Source: Chloroflexota bacterium
Lineage (GTDB): Bacteria; Chloroflexota; Dehalococcoidia; Lucifugimonadales; UBA826
Assembly: GCA_002722155.1 (NCBI GenBank)
Contig: PBKS01000007.1
Coordinates: 1 to 51,186 of the forward strand
Length of the DNA stretch: 51,186 nt
Reading direction: 5' to 3'
In this document: positions 16,945 through 26,761 of the stretch, piece after piece
Layout: each line of letters starts with the position of its first letter
Position numbering within the stretch: position 1 is the first letter of the stretch
The notes under the pieces: model-generated
The model's database searches: none
Told to the model about the DNA's origin: nothing
What the model saw: only the letters and a program-made list of their open reading frames with translations
Made by a program: the position numbers and the translations under genes

Positions 16945-18165
16945 ATGCCTTTCGGCGCTCTCGAAAAAACCATAGTATTAGACCTTTCCAACAGATTGGC
17001 ATCTTCCTTTTGTGCAAAAACACTCGGATTGTACGGTTGCGAGGTTATTAAGGTAGAACCTCCCGGCGGGGATCCACTCAGGTGGGGGACCACTGGGGAC
17101 AAAGATAACCACAATAATATTAGCCCTTTGTTCATACATTTAAATGCGGGGAAAAAAAGTATCACTTTAGATGTTGATACAACACAAGGCCAAAAAATAT
17201 TAGCTGACTTGATGTTAGTATCCGATGTGGTTATTGAAAACCAAAAGCCAGGGAGTCTGGACAAGATCGGGTTATCTTACAACCAAATTAAAGAATCCAA
17301 TCCATCAATCATTTTTACTTCCGTAACGCCGTATGGTCAGACCGGGCCCTATAAAGATTTTGAATATGATGAATTGACCTTGTTCGCTATGACGGGAGCT
17401 ATGAACAGGGAGGGTTTACCTGATAGAGAGCCTTTAAGGTACGCCGGAGAAATAGCCCAATATTTCGCTGGCAATGCAGCGGCTGCGGCAACCACAGCTG
17501 CTCTGTTCAAGCGAACTCTAACAGGACAGGGGGACTGGTTAGATATTTCAATACAAGAATGCATGGTCGGTCATCCTCACCAAATAGGAAGAAGAGCTCC
17601 CTATATTTACGCTGGTGAACCCGACCTAAGATCACAGCCTAGAACCTCTGCTTCAGGAGCAAGGGAGCCATATGCAGTTGGAACTTTTCGGTGCAAAGAT
17701 GGCTATTTTAGTTTCCTACCTTTGGGACCTAGAATGTGGCCTAATATAGCCAAAATGATATCCAGAGAAGATCTCATGGTTAATCCCAAATATAACGACA
17801 CCCTTAAACGATCAGAAAATCGGGAAGATTTGGAAGCTATATTCCAGTCTTGGCTTGATGAAAGGACTAGAGAAGAAATTTTTCAAGCAGTACAAAAAGC
17901 AGGAGTCCCCGGGTCCCCGATTCTGCAACCCGAAGAAGTTCATAAAAATAAACAATTCATTGCAAGAGATTTTTTCCAAAATGTGGATTTGCCAAATGGA
18001 AATAACTTACGTATGACAGGTGATCCTTTCCGATTTTCGAATGTTCCGCAGTCGCCAATCACAACTGCTCCTGAACAAGGGCAAGATACCAAGGTAATCC
18101 TTCAGCAACTATTAAAATTAACTTCTCCTGAAATAGACATCCTAAAGACGGAAAATATTATATGA
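16945..18165 (+). CDS. CaiB/BaiF family (class III) CoA transferase
   Basis: A 406-residue class III CoA transferase, moving CoA between an acyl-CoA and a free acid. Typical blocks are the N-terminal VLDLSNRLASSFCAKTLGLYGCEVIKVEPP, the HLNAGKKSITLDV strand, VVIENQKPGSLDKIGLSY, SIIFTSVTPYGQTGPY, and the swinging C-terminal KAGVPGSPILQPEEV. The catalytic Asp of the family should lie in the region after the PYGQTGPY block but I cannot assign it with certainty. The substrate is unknown; proteins of this type are numerous in SAR202-like genomes and handle many organic acids. The stop overlaps the start of the next transferase by four bases, so the two are translated as a coupled pair and may form a heteromer. 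Confidence 0.88.
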   Translation: MPFGALEKTIVLDLSNRLASSFCAKTLGLYGCEVIKVEPPGGDPLRWGTTGDKDNHNNISPLFIHLNAGKKSITLDVDTTQGQKILADLMLVSDVVIENQKPGSLDKIGLSYNQIKESNPSIIFTSVTPYGQTGPYKDFEYDELTLFAMTGAMNREGLPDREPLRYAGEIAQYFAGNAAAAATTAALFKRTLTGQGDWLDISIQECMVGHPHQIGRRAPYIYAGEPDLRSQPRTSASGAREPYAVGTFRCKDGYFSFLPLGPRMWPNIAKMISREDLMVNPKYNDTLKRSENREDLEAIFQSWLDERTREEIFQAVQKAGVPGSPILQPEEVHKNKQFIARDFFQNVDLPNGNNLRMTGDPFRFSNVPQSPITTAPEQGQDTKVILQQLLKLTSPEIDILKTENII

Positions 18166-19472
18166 CCATACCTAATGGCCACCCATTATCCTCCATAAGA
18201 GCCCTAGAATTATCTGAAATATGGGCCGGGCCATTTTGTGGATGTTTGCTCGGAGATATGGGAGCTGAAGTGATCAAAATAGAATCCATTCAACGGATCG
18301 GTAGAGGACCAATCAACCCTCCTCCTAACTCAGGAGGATATCCAGATGATGATCCTGGTAAAGATCCCTGGAACCGGCAGTCCAATTTCAATGCCACGAA
18401 CCGAAACAAAAGAAGCCTTACTTTGGATTTAAAAACCCCTGAAGGATTAAATTCTTTCGCTGATCTGGTCTCACAAAGCGATATCGTTTTTTGTAATTAC
18501 GCTCGTACAGTGATGGGGAATTTTGGACTCAGCTACGAAGAGGTGCGAAAAATAAAACCGGACATTATCTACATGCTAATGCCTGGATATGGAAATGACG
18601 GTCCATACGCTGACTACCGCAGCATGGGAATGGCGATCGATGCTATTACAGGGCATTCATTCTTAAGAGGCTATCCAGATACCGACCTTTCTTCCAATTC
18701 ACTAGTTCATCACCCGGATGCTGTAGCAGCCACAAACGGTTTGTTGGCCCTAACTTCGGCTTTGGTGTATCGGGCAAAAACCGGAAAAGGTCAATTCATA
18801 GATATGTCTCAAGCCGAGTCATTTATGACCCATTTAGGGGAAATTTATATTGAAAACCAGATGTTAGACACTCCCAGGAAAAGAAGAGGTAATCGACATC
18901 CAGATTTTGCGCCCCAAGGAGTATACAAATGCCGCGGAGAGGATAATTGGATAGCCATCAGTATTAAAACCGATGAGGATTGGTCCAGATTCAAAGCTAT
19001 TGTCGAAGATAATTACCTAAGCTCGCAACATTTCGAAACTTTGTCAGGAAGGCAACAAGGCCACAACCATATTGATGAAATCATAAACAAATGGACCTAT
19101 GGCCAAGATAGGTATGAAGTTCTTAACAGTCTGCAAAAGGCCGAAATCCCCTCTGGGGTTGTATTAGATTGCGGTGCTGATTCATATGCAGACCCACATT
19201 TAAATGAAAGGGACATTTTCCAAGTGGTGGATCATCCCGCCGCGGGCTTACACCCAATGACCGGACCTATTTTTAAATTTAACAGCGCTGAAGGTCAGGT
19301 CATTCACAATCCAGCCCCCTGCCTGGGACAGGACAATATGTATATATTGAAAGAAGTGCTTGGGTATGGTGAAAATAAAATAAATCTATTAGAAGCCAAT
19401 GAAATAATTGGTACAGTTCCTTTGACTGGTTCAGACATGGGAGGCTCTCGACGGATAGCAAATAAAAACTAA
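18162..19472 (+). CDS. CaiB/BaiF family (class III) CoA transferase
   Basis: A 436-residue second class III CoA transferase that overlaps the first by ATGA. Family blocks are LSEIWAGPFCGCLLGDMGAEVIKIE, FNATNRNKRSLTLDL, IVFCNYARTVMGNFGLSYEEV, DIIYMLMPGYGNDGPY, and the C-terminal VLDCGADSYADPHLNERDIF. The family's interlocked-dimer architecture, together with tight coupling to a divergent paralog, makes a heterodimer plausible but unproven. The substrate is not readable. The C-terminal ~35 residues after the HNPAPCLGQDN block are an extension. Confidence 0.88.
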   Translation: MTIPNGHPLSSIRALELSEIWAGPFCGCLLGDMGAEVIKIESIQRIGRGPINPPPNSGGYPDDDPGKDPWNRQSNFNATNRNKRSLTLDLKTPEGLNSFADLVSQSDIVFCNYARTVMGNFGLSYEEVRKIKPDIIYMLMPGYGNDGPYADYRSMGMAIDAITGHSFLRGYPDTDLSSNSLVHHPDAVAATNGLLALTSALVYRAKTGKGQFIDMSQAESFMTHLGEIYIENQMLDTPRKRRGNRHPDFAPQGVYKCRGEDNWIAISIKTDEDWSRFKAIVEDNYLSSQHFETLSGRQQGHNHIDEIINKWTYGQDRYEVLNSLQKAEIPSGVVLDCGADSYADPHLNERDIFQVVDHPAAGLHPMTGPIFKFNSAEGQVIHNPAPCLGQDNMYILKEVLGYGENKINLLEANEIIGTVPLTGSDMGGSRRIANKN

Positions 19473-19556
19473 CAAAACAATAAAACAATACGGAATACGG
19501 AAAAATCATTTTGCAACCATTTATATTTGACTCTCAACCTTTGAGTAAACGTTAGG

Positions 19557-21497
19557 ATGACATCAAAAACAATCGCACCTTATGGATCTTGGAAATCTCA
19601 GATAAGCCCTAAATCAATTGTCTCTGACTCGATTAGCTTAGGCGAAATTTTTGTATCCAACGAAAACATATTCTGGCAAGAAATGAGACCTTCTGAAGGT
19701 GGTCGATACACGATCATGCATCAATCTATGAGTGGTGCGAAACATGAACTAATACCCAAATCATACAATGTCAGAACTCGTGTGCATGAATATGGTGGTG
19801 GGGCATTTCTAATAGACGAAGATAACGTATATTTTTCCAACTTCTCCGATCAACAAATATACAAAACCACAATTACGGGTGCTAAACCATTTCAAATTAC
19901 AAATGAACCTACATTCAGATTCGCAAACGGTATTAAGGACTCAAAAAACGACCGTATTATCTACATTGCTGAAAAACACGATGGCAAAAATGAACCCGTC
20001 AATTCCATCGTCTCGGTTGATCTGAATAATGGCGGTGCAATCACTACGATTACTAGTGGGGCCGATTTTTATTCTTCCCCTGTAATTAGCCCTGATGGTG
20101 TAACTCTCGCATGGATTCAATGGAACCATCCCAATATGCCTTGGGATTCGACCGAACTTTATATAGCTGATCTGGAGGACGGATATATACGAAATCCCAG
20201 AAAACTCCTTGGTAACGGTGAATCAATTTGCCACCCGACTTGGTCTCCAAACGGAATACTTTATTACGTGTCTGATGTTTCAGGATGGTGGAACATATAC
20301 AAATATGAAAATGGAGCATCCCATAACCTCACACCATTTGATGGTGAATTCGCACAAGCACAATGGAGTTTAGGGGTCAGCTTTTACGATTTTATTAACG
20401 ATAATCAAATAATATGTGCTTACAACAAGTCTGGGTTTTGGAAAATTGGCCTACTAGACACGATTACTTGCGATTTAAATGACATAGATACTGTTGCTAA
20501 ATTCACTGAGATAAATAGATCAGGCCTAAAGGCCAACAACAATAGAGCATTGTTCACTTTAGGTTCACCTGACACCCCATATGCATTATATCTATATCAA
20601 CCAAATGCCCTCCAAAAACTTAAAAAAATACAAGAATCTACGCCAAATGAAATAGATGCTGCTCATTTTTCAGAACCTCAGGCGGTTAGCTATACTACAC
20701 TCGCTGAGAAAGATTGCCATGCCTTCTATTACCCTCCCCACAATACAACCTATGAAGCCCCAGGCTCTACAAAGCCTCCTCTCATAATACTTAGTCATGG
20801 TGGCCCAACCGGAGCTACCTCAAACACTCTTGATTTCAGTATTCAATATTGGACCAATAGGGGATTTGCAATACTAGATGTCAATTACAGAGGTAGTACA
20901 GGTTACGGAACAGAATACAGAAAAGCTTTAAATGGTAACTGGGGAATAAGTGATGTGGATGACTGCGTTAGTGGCGGGATGTACCTTGTTTCTAAGGGTC
21001 TGGTTGACCCTGAAAAAATTGCGATCAGAGGTGGAAGTGCTGGGGGATTTACAACTTTAGCTTGCCTGACCTTCACGGATTTCTTCAAAGCAGGGGCAAG
21101 TTACTACGGTGTAAGTGATCTTATTGGCTTAGCCGAAGAGACGCACAAATTTGAATCAAGATATCTCGATTCGATGGTTGGAAAATATCCTGAAGAAATC
21201 CAAAAGTACATAGAGAGATCTCCCATCAACCATACAAACAATTTATCCTGTCCTGTGATTTTATTTCAAGGGTTAGAAGATAAAATTGTTCTACCAAACC
21301 AATCCCAGAAAATGTACTCCTCATTGAAGTCTCAGGGCATACCAGTATCTTATATGGAGTTCGAGAATGAACAGCACGGATTCAGAAATTCGGAAAACAT
21401 AATACGAAGTTTGGAGGCAGAATTCTACTTTTATTCTAGAGTTTTTGGGTACGAACCATTTGACGTAATCCACCCTATAGACATTGAAAATCTGTAG
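19557..21497 (+). CDS. S9 family prolyl-oligopeptidase-type serine peptidase
   Basis: A 646-residue protein with an N-terminal beta-propeller (roughly residues 40-370, with TolB/WD40-like blades such as SPVISPDGVTLAWIQW and ICHPTWSPNGILYYVSD) and a C-terminal alpha/beta-hydrolase domain. The catalytic triad is intact: S494 in RGGSAGGFT, D575 in GLEDKIVLP, and H607 in NEQHGF. LSHGGPTGATSN provides the oxyanion region. This layout is that of S9C acylaminoacyl-peptidase-like enzymes, which trim peptides in the cytoplasm; no signal peptide is seen. It is convergent with dinB, only 7 bases apart. Confidence 0.88.
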   Translation: MTSKTIAPYGSWKSQISPKSIVSDSISLGEIFVSNENIFWQEMRPSEGGRYTIMHQSMSGAKHELIPKSYNVRTRVHEYGGGAFLIDEDNVYFSNFSDQQIYKTTITGAKPFQITNEPTFRFANGIKDSKNDRIIYIAEKHDGKNEPVNSIVSVDLNNGGAITTITSGADFYSSPVISPDGVTLAWIQWNHPNMPWDSTELYIADLEDGYIRNPRKLLGNGESICHPTWSPNGILYYVSDVSGWWNIYKYENGASHNLTPFDGEFAQAQWSLGVSFYDFINDNQIICAYNKSGFWKIGLLDTITCDLNDIDTVAKFTEINRSGLKANNNRALFTLGSPDTPYALYLYQPNALQKLKKIQESTPNEIDAAHFSEPQAVSYTTLAEKDCHAFYYPPHNTTYEAPGSTKPPLIILSHGGPTGATSNTLDFSIQYWTNRGFAILDVNYRGSTGYGTEYRKALNGNWGISDVDDCVSGGMYLVSKGLVDPEKIAIRGGSAGGFTTLACLTFTDFFKAGASYYGVSDLIGLAEETHKFESRYLDSMVGKYPEEIQKYIERSPINHTNNLSCPVILFQGLEDKIVLPNQSQKMYSSLKSQGIPVSYMEFENEQHGFRNSENIIRSLEAEFYFYSRVFGYEPFDVIHPIDIENL

Positions 21498-21504
21498 CTC
21501 TTTT

Positions 21505-22632
21505 TTAAAACCCTTCGAATCTCAATTGCATCTCATCATGGCGACTTTCGGCTGTTGAAAACCCTGAAACTCCCACTCCTATTAAACGATATTTATCATT
21601 AGAATGTTCCAGTTCATAGGCTAAAAGTTCTAGAGCAGATTCTGTAATTTCAGATGGAATCTGGACTTTCTCTGGAAGTGTTTTTTGCCTGGTCAAAATA
21701 GTGAAATCTGATCGCCTGAGTTTTAACTTCACTGTACTGCCTCGCAGGTCTCTCTTCAGTAGTGAATCAGCCACTTGACCACTTAATCTCATCACTATTT
21801 CATTCAGATCCGTCGGATCTGCGCTGTCTTCTAAAAGGGTAGTTTCCGAACTTATTGATTTGCGCTCCCTTTGTGTTATCACAGGCCGTAAATCGACTCC
21901 TTCAGATATGCTTTTAATATGTGTGGCATTACTCCCCAAAATATCGGAAAGTGTCTCTGTGGGTTGTGAAGCTATATCACCCACGGTGTATATTGATAAT
22001 TCACGCAACTTGGCAGAACTTTTCGGACCGATCCCCCAAACTACCTCAATCGGCAATGGATGTAAAAACGAGATTTCATTTCCTGGCCTAACTATTGTCA
22101 GCCCATTGGGTTTATTAATCCCAGAAGCAATTTTAGCTACTGACTTAGAAGTAGAAACCCCTATAGAGATGGTCAGTCCAAATTTGGAAAAAACCTCACC
22201 CTTTAAATTCTTTGCGATTTGGGGAGGAGTAACATTGCCTACAATCAAATGTGTTACATCCAAGTACGCTTCATCCAATGACAATGGCTCTACCAAGGGA
22301 GTGATATCCCTAAAAACTTTCATAACTCGACTTGAAACTTCTTTGTAAACGGCAAAACGCGGAGATACCACAACTATCTCCGGACATTTCCTTACCGCGA
22401 CACTCATTGGCATCGCAGATTTTATTCCAAATTTTCTAGCCTCGTAGGAAGCTGAAGCTACCACTCCTCTTTTCCTAGGACTACCTCCCACTGCAACGGG
22501 TCGATTAATTAGTTCAGGAAAATCACGCTGTTCGACCGAAGCATAAAAAGCATCAAAATCAGCGTGCAATATTCCTCTATTTTCACCCAAACTCACATCT
22601 TTTTCCTTCAAATTACAAAATTTTTTATTCAC
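21505..22632 (-). CDS. dinB: DNA polymerase IV (Y-family translesion polymerase)
   Basis: A 375-residue Y-family polymerase that bypasses damaged template bases with low fidelity. The palm motif LHADFDAFYASVEQR gives metal-ligand D25, and PLSLDEAYLDVT gives the second acidic pair. The helix-hairpin-helix stretch VVWGIGPKSSAKLRELSIYTVGDIA and the little-finger domain (RGSTVKLKLRRSDFTILTRQ) are in the normal order. Length is a little over E. coli Pol IV because of a ~20-residue N-terminal extension. No C-terminal clamp-binding peptide is obvious. It faces rpoB divergently. Confidence 0.92.
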   Translation of the reverse strand: MNKKFCNLKEKDVSLGENRGILHADFDAFYASVEQRDFPELINRPVAVGGSPRKRGVVASASYEARKFGIKSAMPMSVAVRKCPEIVVVSPRFAVYKEVSSRVMKVFRDITPLVEPLSLDEAYLDVTHLIVGNVTPPQIAKNLKGEVFSKFGLTISIGVSTSKSVAKIASGINKPNGLTIVRPGNEISFLHPLPIEVVWGIGPKSSAKLRELSIYTVGDIASQPTETLSDILGSNATHIKSISEGVDLRPVITQRERKSISSETTLLEDSADPTDLNEIVMRLSGQVADSLLKRDLRGSTVKLKLRRSDFTILTRQKTLPEKVQIPSEITESALELLAYELEHSNDKYRLIGVGVSGFSTAESRHDEMQLRFEGF

Positions 22633-22668
22633 CGATACAAGTTTATTGAAAGACAGCTTAACTTAATG

Positions 22669-22698
22669 TTGACAAGTGTGATATATAGTAGCTAGAAT
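22669..22698 (+). promoter_or_regulatory. rpoBC promoter
   Basis: TTGACA (22669-22674) matches the -35 consensus perfectly and TAGAAT (22693-22698) matches the -10 at five of six, with an 18-base spacer. Transcription would begin near 22705, leaving a leader of about 150 bases before rpoB. Confidence 0.65.
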
Positions 22699-22782
22699 GG
22701 AAGACTGTATGATTACACATGCGCTGATTCGCACAAACGTTTTTACTAATCCACCTATCTTCTTGGCGATTTTAAAGTGCCG

Positions 22783-22806
22783 CTCTTCTGTCTTGGAAGA
22801 GTTTTT
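22783..22806 (+). terminator. Terminator-like hairpin in the rpoB leader (possible attenuator)
   Basis: CTCTTC (22783-22788) pairs with GAAGAG (22796-22801) around a 7-base loop, followed immediately by TTTTTATT. It lies between the promoter and the rpoB start, so as an intrinsic terminator it would reduce rpoBC transcription. The 6-bp stem is short, so strength is uncertain. Confidence 0.4.
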
Positions 22807-22855
22807 ATTCGTTAACAGTTAGGAATATTTCTTTCCCTGAAGGAGTGTAAGGCTA

Positions 22856-25800
22856 ATGACCTCTTCTGCATTGCAGGATAACAGTGTTGTTTTTCCAAAG
22901 ATAAAATCTTTTTCCAAAATTGAGACCATTTTAGACGTACCTGACCTCATAGACGTACAAAAAGAATCCTTCAAATGGTTCACCTCAAATGGTCTAACTG
23001 AGCTTTTTGAAGAAATTTCACCTATTGAAGATAGTCAGGGACAGAACCCGCGATTCTCTCTTAGATTTGTAGATTTTGAATTTGAAGAGCCGAAATTTAC
23101 CGAAGAATACTGCCGTAGTCAAGAGAAGACATTCGAAGCCGCCCTTTACGTAACAGTAAGCTTACAAATTAACGCGGCTGGGCCAGGGATGGGGGAAATA
23201 AAGGAACAGCGTCTTTATGTTGGAAACATACCAATTATGACTTCAGCTGGGACTTTTATCATCAATGGAGCCGAAAGAATTGTGGTAAGCCAATTAGTTC
23301 GATCTCCTGGTGTTTATTTCACGGAGGAAAGGGATGCTGCAACTGGTCGCCCCCTTGCATCAGCAAAAATGATCCCGTATAGAGGTGCCTGGATCGAATT
23401 CGAGACTAGTAACAGAGATGTAATCTACGTAAAAATTGACAGGAAAAGAAAAACCCCCGTTACTACCTTTCTAAGATCATTAGGCTATGAAACGAACGAA
23501 GAGCTTTTAGAATTATTCAGTGACGTCGATAACAATCCTGACCACCAATTCCTACAGACCACGATAGAAAAGGACTCAAGCGTTACAAATCAAGAAGAGG
23601 CGCTTATAGAGTTCTACAGGAGGTTAAGACCAGGGGAACCTCCCAACGCGGAGAATGCGAAATCCTTAATAGAATCCCTATTTTTTGACAGTAGAAGATA
23701 CGATTTAGGGAAAGTAGGAAGATATAAACTGGACCGGAATTTAAAAGGTGCCGAAAATGCTGACAAAGACGGAAATCTAGAGAATCGTATCCTCGCAAAA
23801 GAAGACATCATTAATCTTTTGAAAAGGTTAATACAGGTAAATAATTCTGAACGCCGAGCTAATGACATTGACCACTTGGGTAACAGAAGAGTCAGGGCTG
23901 TTGGTGAATTGATCCAAAACCAAGTCCGAGTTGGGTTACTGAGGATGGAAAGAGTAATCAAAGAAAGGATGACCATACAACCCGATCCGGAAAGCACCAC
24001 ACCTGCTGCTCTGATCAATGTGCGCCCTGTCGTGGCCGCAATTAGAGAATTTTTTGGAGGGTCTCAATTATCACAGTTTATGGATCAGGCAAATCCTTTA
24101 GCAGAGCTAACTCATAAGAGACGTCTATCTGCTCTGGGCCCAGGTGGATTATCCAGAGAAAGAGCTGGTTTCGATGTTAGGGATGTTCATCATTCTCATT
24201 ACGGCAGAATATGTCCTATTGAAACACCTGAAGGACCCAACATCGGATTACTAGTCTCGCTAGCCACATACGCACGAACCAATGAATTCGGTTTTATAGA
24301 AACGCCATATAGAAAAATACTTAGAGAAATTGATAACGGGGACCCCGATGACTTGATTGGTCACACTCCCATTGAGGACCTTCAGGCTGATGATGGAAGA
24401 ACTATTGTTAAGGCAGGCACCCAAATATCCATTCGGACGGCAGGGAGAATTGCAGCGCAAAATAACAGAATCATAAAGGTACGACCATACGTCTCCGACG
24501 ACCCGAATGACATAGTTCATTTATCGGCAGACGATGAAGAAGACTACTACATTGCTCAGGCAAATTCGGCAATCAATGAGGCTGGTGAGTTTGTCAATGA
24601 TAGGGTCGAAACCCGTCGAGGTGAAGAGGTTGGAATGGAGCAAACTGACTCTGTCCGATTCATGGATGTGTCCCCACTTCAGCTGGTAAGTGTATCGACT
24701 TCATTAATCCCATTCTTGGAACACGATGATGCAAACCGGGCTCTTATGGGGTCTAACATGCAACGACAAGCCGTACCCCTATTGAAACCGGAAAAGCCCC
24801 TCGTAGGGACCGGCATGGAAATGCGAGTTGCCAAAGACAGTGGACAAGTTGTGATGTCTAAGACCGATGGTACGGTTACCAGTGTCGCGGGCAATCAAAT
24901 AATAGTGACAAATGAAAATGGAGATGAAATCCATCATACATTAGTAAAATTTCACAGAAGTAACCAGGGGACTTGTATCAATCAACGCCCCATCGTTGAC
25001 AAGAACACCACAGTTAAAAAGGGAGATGTTCTTGCAGACGGATCGTCCACGGACCAGGGAGAGTTAGCCCTAGGGCAAAATGTTTTAGTAGCTTTCATGA
25101 CTTGGGAAGGATACAACTTTGAAGACGCAATCATATTAAGTAATAGATTGATCAAAGAAGATAAATTTACTTCCGTACATATTGAAAAACATGAGGTCGA
25201 AGCTCGTGATACCAAATTAGGGCCAGAAGAAATAACAAGGGACATACCTAACATAGGTGAAGACAGCCTTAGAAATTTGGATGAGGAAGGGATCATTCGA
25301 GTCGGAGCCGAAGTTTCGAACCGGGACATATTGGTTGGTAAGATAACTCCCAAAGGTGAAACGGAGCTTTCTGCGGAAGAAAAACTTCTTAGGGCTATCT
25401 TCGGCGAGAAGGCTCGCGATGTAAAGGATTCTTCCCTGTACGTACCCCACGGGCAGGGAGGTAAAGTAATTGACGTAAAAATTCTAGACAGAGAAAACGG
25501 AGATGACCTTTCACCAGGGGTAAACAAATTGGTCCGTGTCTGGATAGCTCACACCAGAAAAATCACCGAAGGGGATAAAATGGCCGGTCGACACGGCAAC
25601 AAAGGTGTTATAGCCAAAATCCTACCAGAAGAAGATATGCCTTTCCTAGCTGATGGGACTCCTGTGGATATCATACTCAATCCCATTGGCGTTCCGTCAA
25701 GAATGAATTTGGGTCAAGTACTCGAAACCCATCTAGGATGGGCCGCAAAAAGGTTAGGATTTGACGCAAAAACTCCCGTTTTTGATGGAGCACAAGATTC

Positions 25801-26716
25801 AGCGATTGAAGATGAATTGGCTAAAGCATGGCTTATAGACCAGTCTGGAGCGGTGCCCGCCAGATCGCTTGCAGACAACAATCCTGAATTGGTGGATTTA
25901 GAAATACTGTCAGAATTCCTTGAGACAAGAGGGTTTGATTTTAGGGAAATATACATTGAGCCCAGACCTGACGCCGCCAGATATGCATGCTTGAAAATAT
26001 GGCTGAATGAAGTTGCAAAGAAAGATACATCAGGCATGTCGGTCGACGATCTTATGGAAGAAGCCCTGATACTCAATAGAGATTATGGGCTCGCGGCACC
26101 AGTCTTAGGAAAATCCACTCTATATGACGGAAGAACCGGGGATTTATTCGATCAGCCCGTTACAGTTGGATACATTTACATGTTAAAACTAATTCACTTG
26201 GTGGAAGACAAAATTCATGCCAGAGCAACCGGGCCTTATTCTTTAATCACTCAACAGCCACTTGGTGGTAAAGCACAGCTTGGAGGCCAGAGATTTGGCG
26301 AAATGGAAGTATGGGCCTTAGAGGCCTACAGCGCAGCCCACAACTTAAGGGAAATGCTCACCATAAAATCAGATGACGAAATAGGCCGAGTAAAAACATA
26401 CGAAGCGATTGTAAAAGGTGAGGACGTAGCTCAACCAGGAATACCACAATCTTTCCATGTCCTCATGAAAGAACTGCAAAGCTTAGTATTGTCAATCGAA
26501 CTTGAGAATGACAGCGCACCGGAAGACCGAGGGTTATCAACAGAAGATACTCTATTTGCAGATCCTGCTGAAATCTCAGACCCATTAGCACTCCTAGAAG
26601 GGGCTCTAAATATAGATGGCAGCGATTCTGACGAGGAAAAAGTTGAGCAGGAATCCGCGCCTGAAAATTCAGAATCTTTAGAAGATGACCGGCCAGTGCC
26701 CGGGGGAGAAGACTAA
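22856..26716 (+). CDS. rpoB: DNA-directed RNA polymerase beta subunit
   Basis: A 1286-residue beta subunit forming one half of the RNA polymerase active-site cleft. Recognised blocks are the rifampicin region ([27 protein letters not shown]), the [18 protein letters not shown] stretch, [29 protein letters not shown], and the C-terminal [20 protein letters not shown]. The end carries an acidic, low-complexity tail of about 60 residues after the last conserved helix. GAAGGAG lies 10 bases before the ATG. rplJ-rplL, the usual upstream neighbours, are absent; a divergent dinB takes their place. rpoC follows after 45 bases. Confidence 0.98.
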   Translation: MTSSALQDNSVVFPKIKSFSKIETILDVPDLIDVQKESFKWFTSNGLTELFEEISPIEDSQGQNPRFSLRFVDFEFEEPKFTEEYCRSQEKTFEAALYVTVSLQINAAGPGMGEIKEQRLYVGNIPIMTSAGTFIINGAERIVVSQLVRSPGVYFTEERDAATGRPLASAKMIPYRGAWIEFETSNRDVIYVKIDRKRKTPVTTFLRSLGYETNEELLELFSDVDNNPDHQFLQTTIEKDSSVTNQEEALIEFYRRLRPGEPPNAENAKSLIESLFFDSRRYDLGKVGRYKLDRNLKGAENADKDGNLENRILAKEDIINLLKRLIQVNNSERRANDIDHLGNRRVRAVGELIQNQVRVGLLRMERVIKERMTIQPDPESTTPAALINVRPVVAAIREFFGGSQLSQFMDQANPLAELTHKRRLSALGPGGLSRERAGFDVRDVHHSHYGRICPIETPEGPNIGLLVSLATYARTNEFGFIETPYRKILREIDNGDPDDLIGHTPIEDLQADDGRTIVKAGTQISIRTAGRIAAQNNRIIKVRPYVSDDPNDIVHLSADDEEDYYIAQANSAINEAGEFVNDRVETRRGEEVGMEQTDSVRFMDVSPLQLVSVSTSLIPFLEHDDANRALMGSNMQRQAVPLLKPEKPLVGTGMEMRVAKDSGQVVMSKTDGTVTSVAGNQIIVTNENGDEIHHTLVKFHRSNQGTCINQRPIVDKNTTVKKGDVLADGSSTDQGELALGQNVLVAFMTWEGYNFEDAIILSNRLIKEDKFTSVHIEKHEVEARDTKLGPEEITRDIPNIGEDSLRNLDEEGIIRVGAEVSNRDILVGKITPKGETELSAEEKLLRAIFGEKARDVKDSSLYVPHGQGGKVIDVKILDRENGDDLSPGVNKLVRVWIAHTRKITEGDKMAGRHGNKGVIAKILPEEDMPFLADGTPVDIILNPIGVPSRMNLGQVLETHLGWAAKRLGFDAKTPVFDGAQDSAIEDELAKAWLIDQSGAVPARSLADNNPELVDLEILSEFLETRGFDFREIYIEPRPDAARYACLKIWLNEVAKKDTSGMSVDDLMEEALILNRDYGLAAPVLGKSTLYDGRTGDLFDQPVTVGYIYMLKLIHLVEDKIHARATGPYSLITQQPLGGKAQLGGQRFGEMEVWALEAYSAAHNLREMLTIKSDDEIGRVKTYEAIVKGEDVAQPGIPQSFHVLMKELQSLVLSIELENDSAPEDRGLSTEDTLFADPAEISDPLALLEGALNIDGSDSDEEKVEQESAPENSESLEDDRPVPGGED

Positions 26717-26761
26717 AAAAAGTAACTGCACAAATTTCTTAAATGGAACGGAGAATTTGAA

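Noticed and set aside
21860-22348. 162-codon open frame antisense to dinB
   Set aside because: It overlaps the conserved polymerase gene entirely and shows no recognisable protein features.
24982-25527. 181-codon open frame antisense to rpoB
   Set aside because: It is a shadow of a highly conserved rpoB region, with no homology or ribosome binding site.
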